Both the position numbers and the translations under genes were made by a program. Shown piece by piece: positions 21,858 through 22,240 of a stretch of DNA of 22,240 bases (positions are counted from its first letter, which is position 1; each line of letters begins with the position of its first letter). Below the pieces are notes generated by a model. That model saw nothing but the letters and a program-made list of their open reading frames with translations, made no database searches and was not told the origin of the DNA. This stretch comes from an uncultured Collinsella sp. (lineage in GTDB: Bacteria > Actinomycetota > Coriobacteriia > Coriobacteriales > Coriobacteriaceae): assembly GCA_958415625.1 (NCBI GenBank), contig CATYZI010000036.1, positions 1-22,240 of the forward strand, written 5' to 3'.

Positions 21858-22114
21858 TTTAAGACGTCGACCTCCATCCGGAGCCTGCGGTTCTCGCGCT
21901 CGAGCTCCAGGATCCGGTTCTGCTCGGGCGTGCGGTTGTCCGCGGCGCGCGGCGAGCCGGTCGCGTTTATCGACTTGATCCACCTCTCCACGGTGCTCTT
22001 GCCGAGGTCGTACTCGTCCATGATCTCGCGCTTGGGCTTTCCGGCGTTGTAGAGGTCGACTATCTGCCTCTTGAACTCGTCGGTGAAATGCCTCGGGTGC
22101 CTGGGGTCCCTCAT
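21827..22114 (-). CDS. IS3 OrfA, helix-turn-helix DNA-binding protein
   Basis: A 95-residue protein. The N-terminal HTH (RHFTDEFKRQIVDLYNAGKP, EIMDEYDLGKSTVERWIK) is typical of IS3 OrfA. The C-terminal leucine-zipper helix (EQNRILELERENRRLRMEVD) drives dimerisation. The ATG at 22114 follows GGGAGGG by 6 bases; an upstream in-frame start at 22171 lies in the terminal repeat. Alone it acts as DNA-binding regulator; with the frameshift it forms OrfAB. Confidence 0.92.
   Translation of the reverse strand: MRDPRHPRHFTDEFKRQIVDLYNAGKPKREIMDEYDLGKSTVERWIKSINATGSPRAADNRTPEQNRILELERENRRLRMEVDVLKQAALIYARK
21856..21862 (-). promoter_or_regulatory. Probable -1 ribosomal frameshift site of IS3
   Basis: On the minus strand orfA reads GTC TTA AAA CAA. 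Slipping back one base at TTAAAAC continues as ACA AGC GGC, which is exactly the start of the OrfB frame. The four A residues let the Lys tRNA re-pair. Confidence 0.7.
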
Positions 22115-22140
22115 ATACGGCCCTCCCGTCTCTCGCGCCC

Positions 22141-22175
22141 CTCCCGGAACTGTCCACATCAGTGTAGCCAATCCA
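22141..22175. repeat. IS3 terminal inverted repeat, orfA side
   Basis: Complement of 20959-20993 with six mismatches in 35. Outside it begins the CAG target duplication. Confidence 0.88.
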
Positions 22176-22178
22176 CAG

Positions 22179-22240
22179 GAAGGGGAACTGGACCCGGGCG
22201 CACTGGTCCTGGATCGAGTCGATTAGGTTCGCGGAGGGGG
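22179..22240 (+). pseudogene. IS110-family transposase, continuation, runs off the window
   Basis: About 20 codons that continue the frame of 20462-20958 when the IS3 element and one CAG are removed (RKGNWTRAHWSWIESIRF). The stretch matches the linker between the DEDD domain and the C-terminal domain of IS110 transposases. The rest and the right end of the element are outside. Confidence 0.88.

Larger units (their letters stand above)
20959..22175 (-). mobile_element. IS3-family insertion sequence, complete, inside the IS110 gene
   Basis: A 1217-bp element. The ends 20959-20993 and 22141-22175 are inverted repeats matching at 29 of 35 positions and begin TGGATTGGC. The flanking CAG at 20956-20958 and 22176-22178 is a 3-bp target duplication, as usual for IS3. 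Two overlapping frames, orfA and orfB, lie on the minus strand and are joined by a probable -1 frameshift. The insertion is later than the IS110 copy it splits. Confidence 0.93.

Overview
The window looks like a chromosomal segment of a Coriobacteriia actinobacterium, most likely Collinsella or a close relative. This is inferred from the GC-rich codon use, the actinobacterial gene order dnaK-grpE-dnaJ-hspR, an anaerobe's gene set (2[4Fe-4S] ferredoxin, [NiFe]-hydrogenase maturation) and many short foldback repeats. No rRNA, tRNA or CRISPR array was seen.

Layout. Positions 1-4521 (minus strand) hold the heat-shock operon dnaK, grpE, dnaJ (a zinc-finger-less type) and the repressor gene hspR. 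A 657-base gap with a tandem hairpin array separates it from a small ferredoxin (plus strand) that ends in a strong bidirectional terminator. Positions 5509-9376 (minus strand) are the NAD de novo operon nadA-nadB-nadC-niaR. Its promoter is overlapped by a perfect palindrome that is the probable operator of NiaR, encoded by the operon's last gene. A LytTR response regulator and a GHKL sensor kinase follow (plus), then a divergent uracil-DNA-glycosylase-like protein (minus), thioredoxin (plus), a small helical protein, a His-rich NikR, and the maturation genes hypF, hypC, hypD and hypE (all plus). A HAD phosphatase follows. The right end is an IS110-family transposase gene split by an IS3-family element. 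The IS110 copy runs off the window.

How the genes work together. The chaperone operon is probably controlled by HspR. NadA, NadB and NadC convert aspartate to nicotinate mononucleotide under NiaR control. NikR, the small MHD-starting protein and HypF/C/D/E form a nickel and hydrogenase-maturation block. HypF/E make the cyanide ligand and HypC/D assemble the Fe(CN)2CO unit. hypA, hypB and the hydrogenase subunits are not in the window.

The most unusual content is non-coding. (1) A roughly 110-nt foldback element occurs twice, after hspR and after hypD, in the same orientation relative to the upstream gene. Its stems differ in sequence but still pair, while its single-stranded parts are conserved, as expected of a structured RNA family. 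(2) Two arrays of three 62-bp hairpin units occur, one upstream of dnaK and one next to the IS110 copy. (3) A 207-bp palindromic element lies in frame inside hypF and adds 69 codons. (4) A candidate bridge-RNA region sits upstream of the IS110 transposase. All functional statements come from reading the sequence; no database search or folding program was run.
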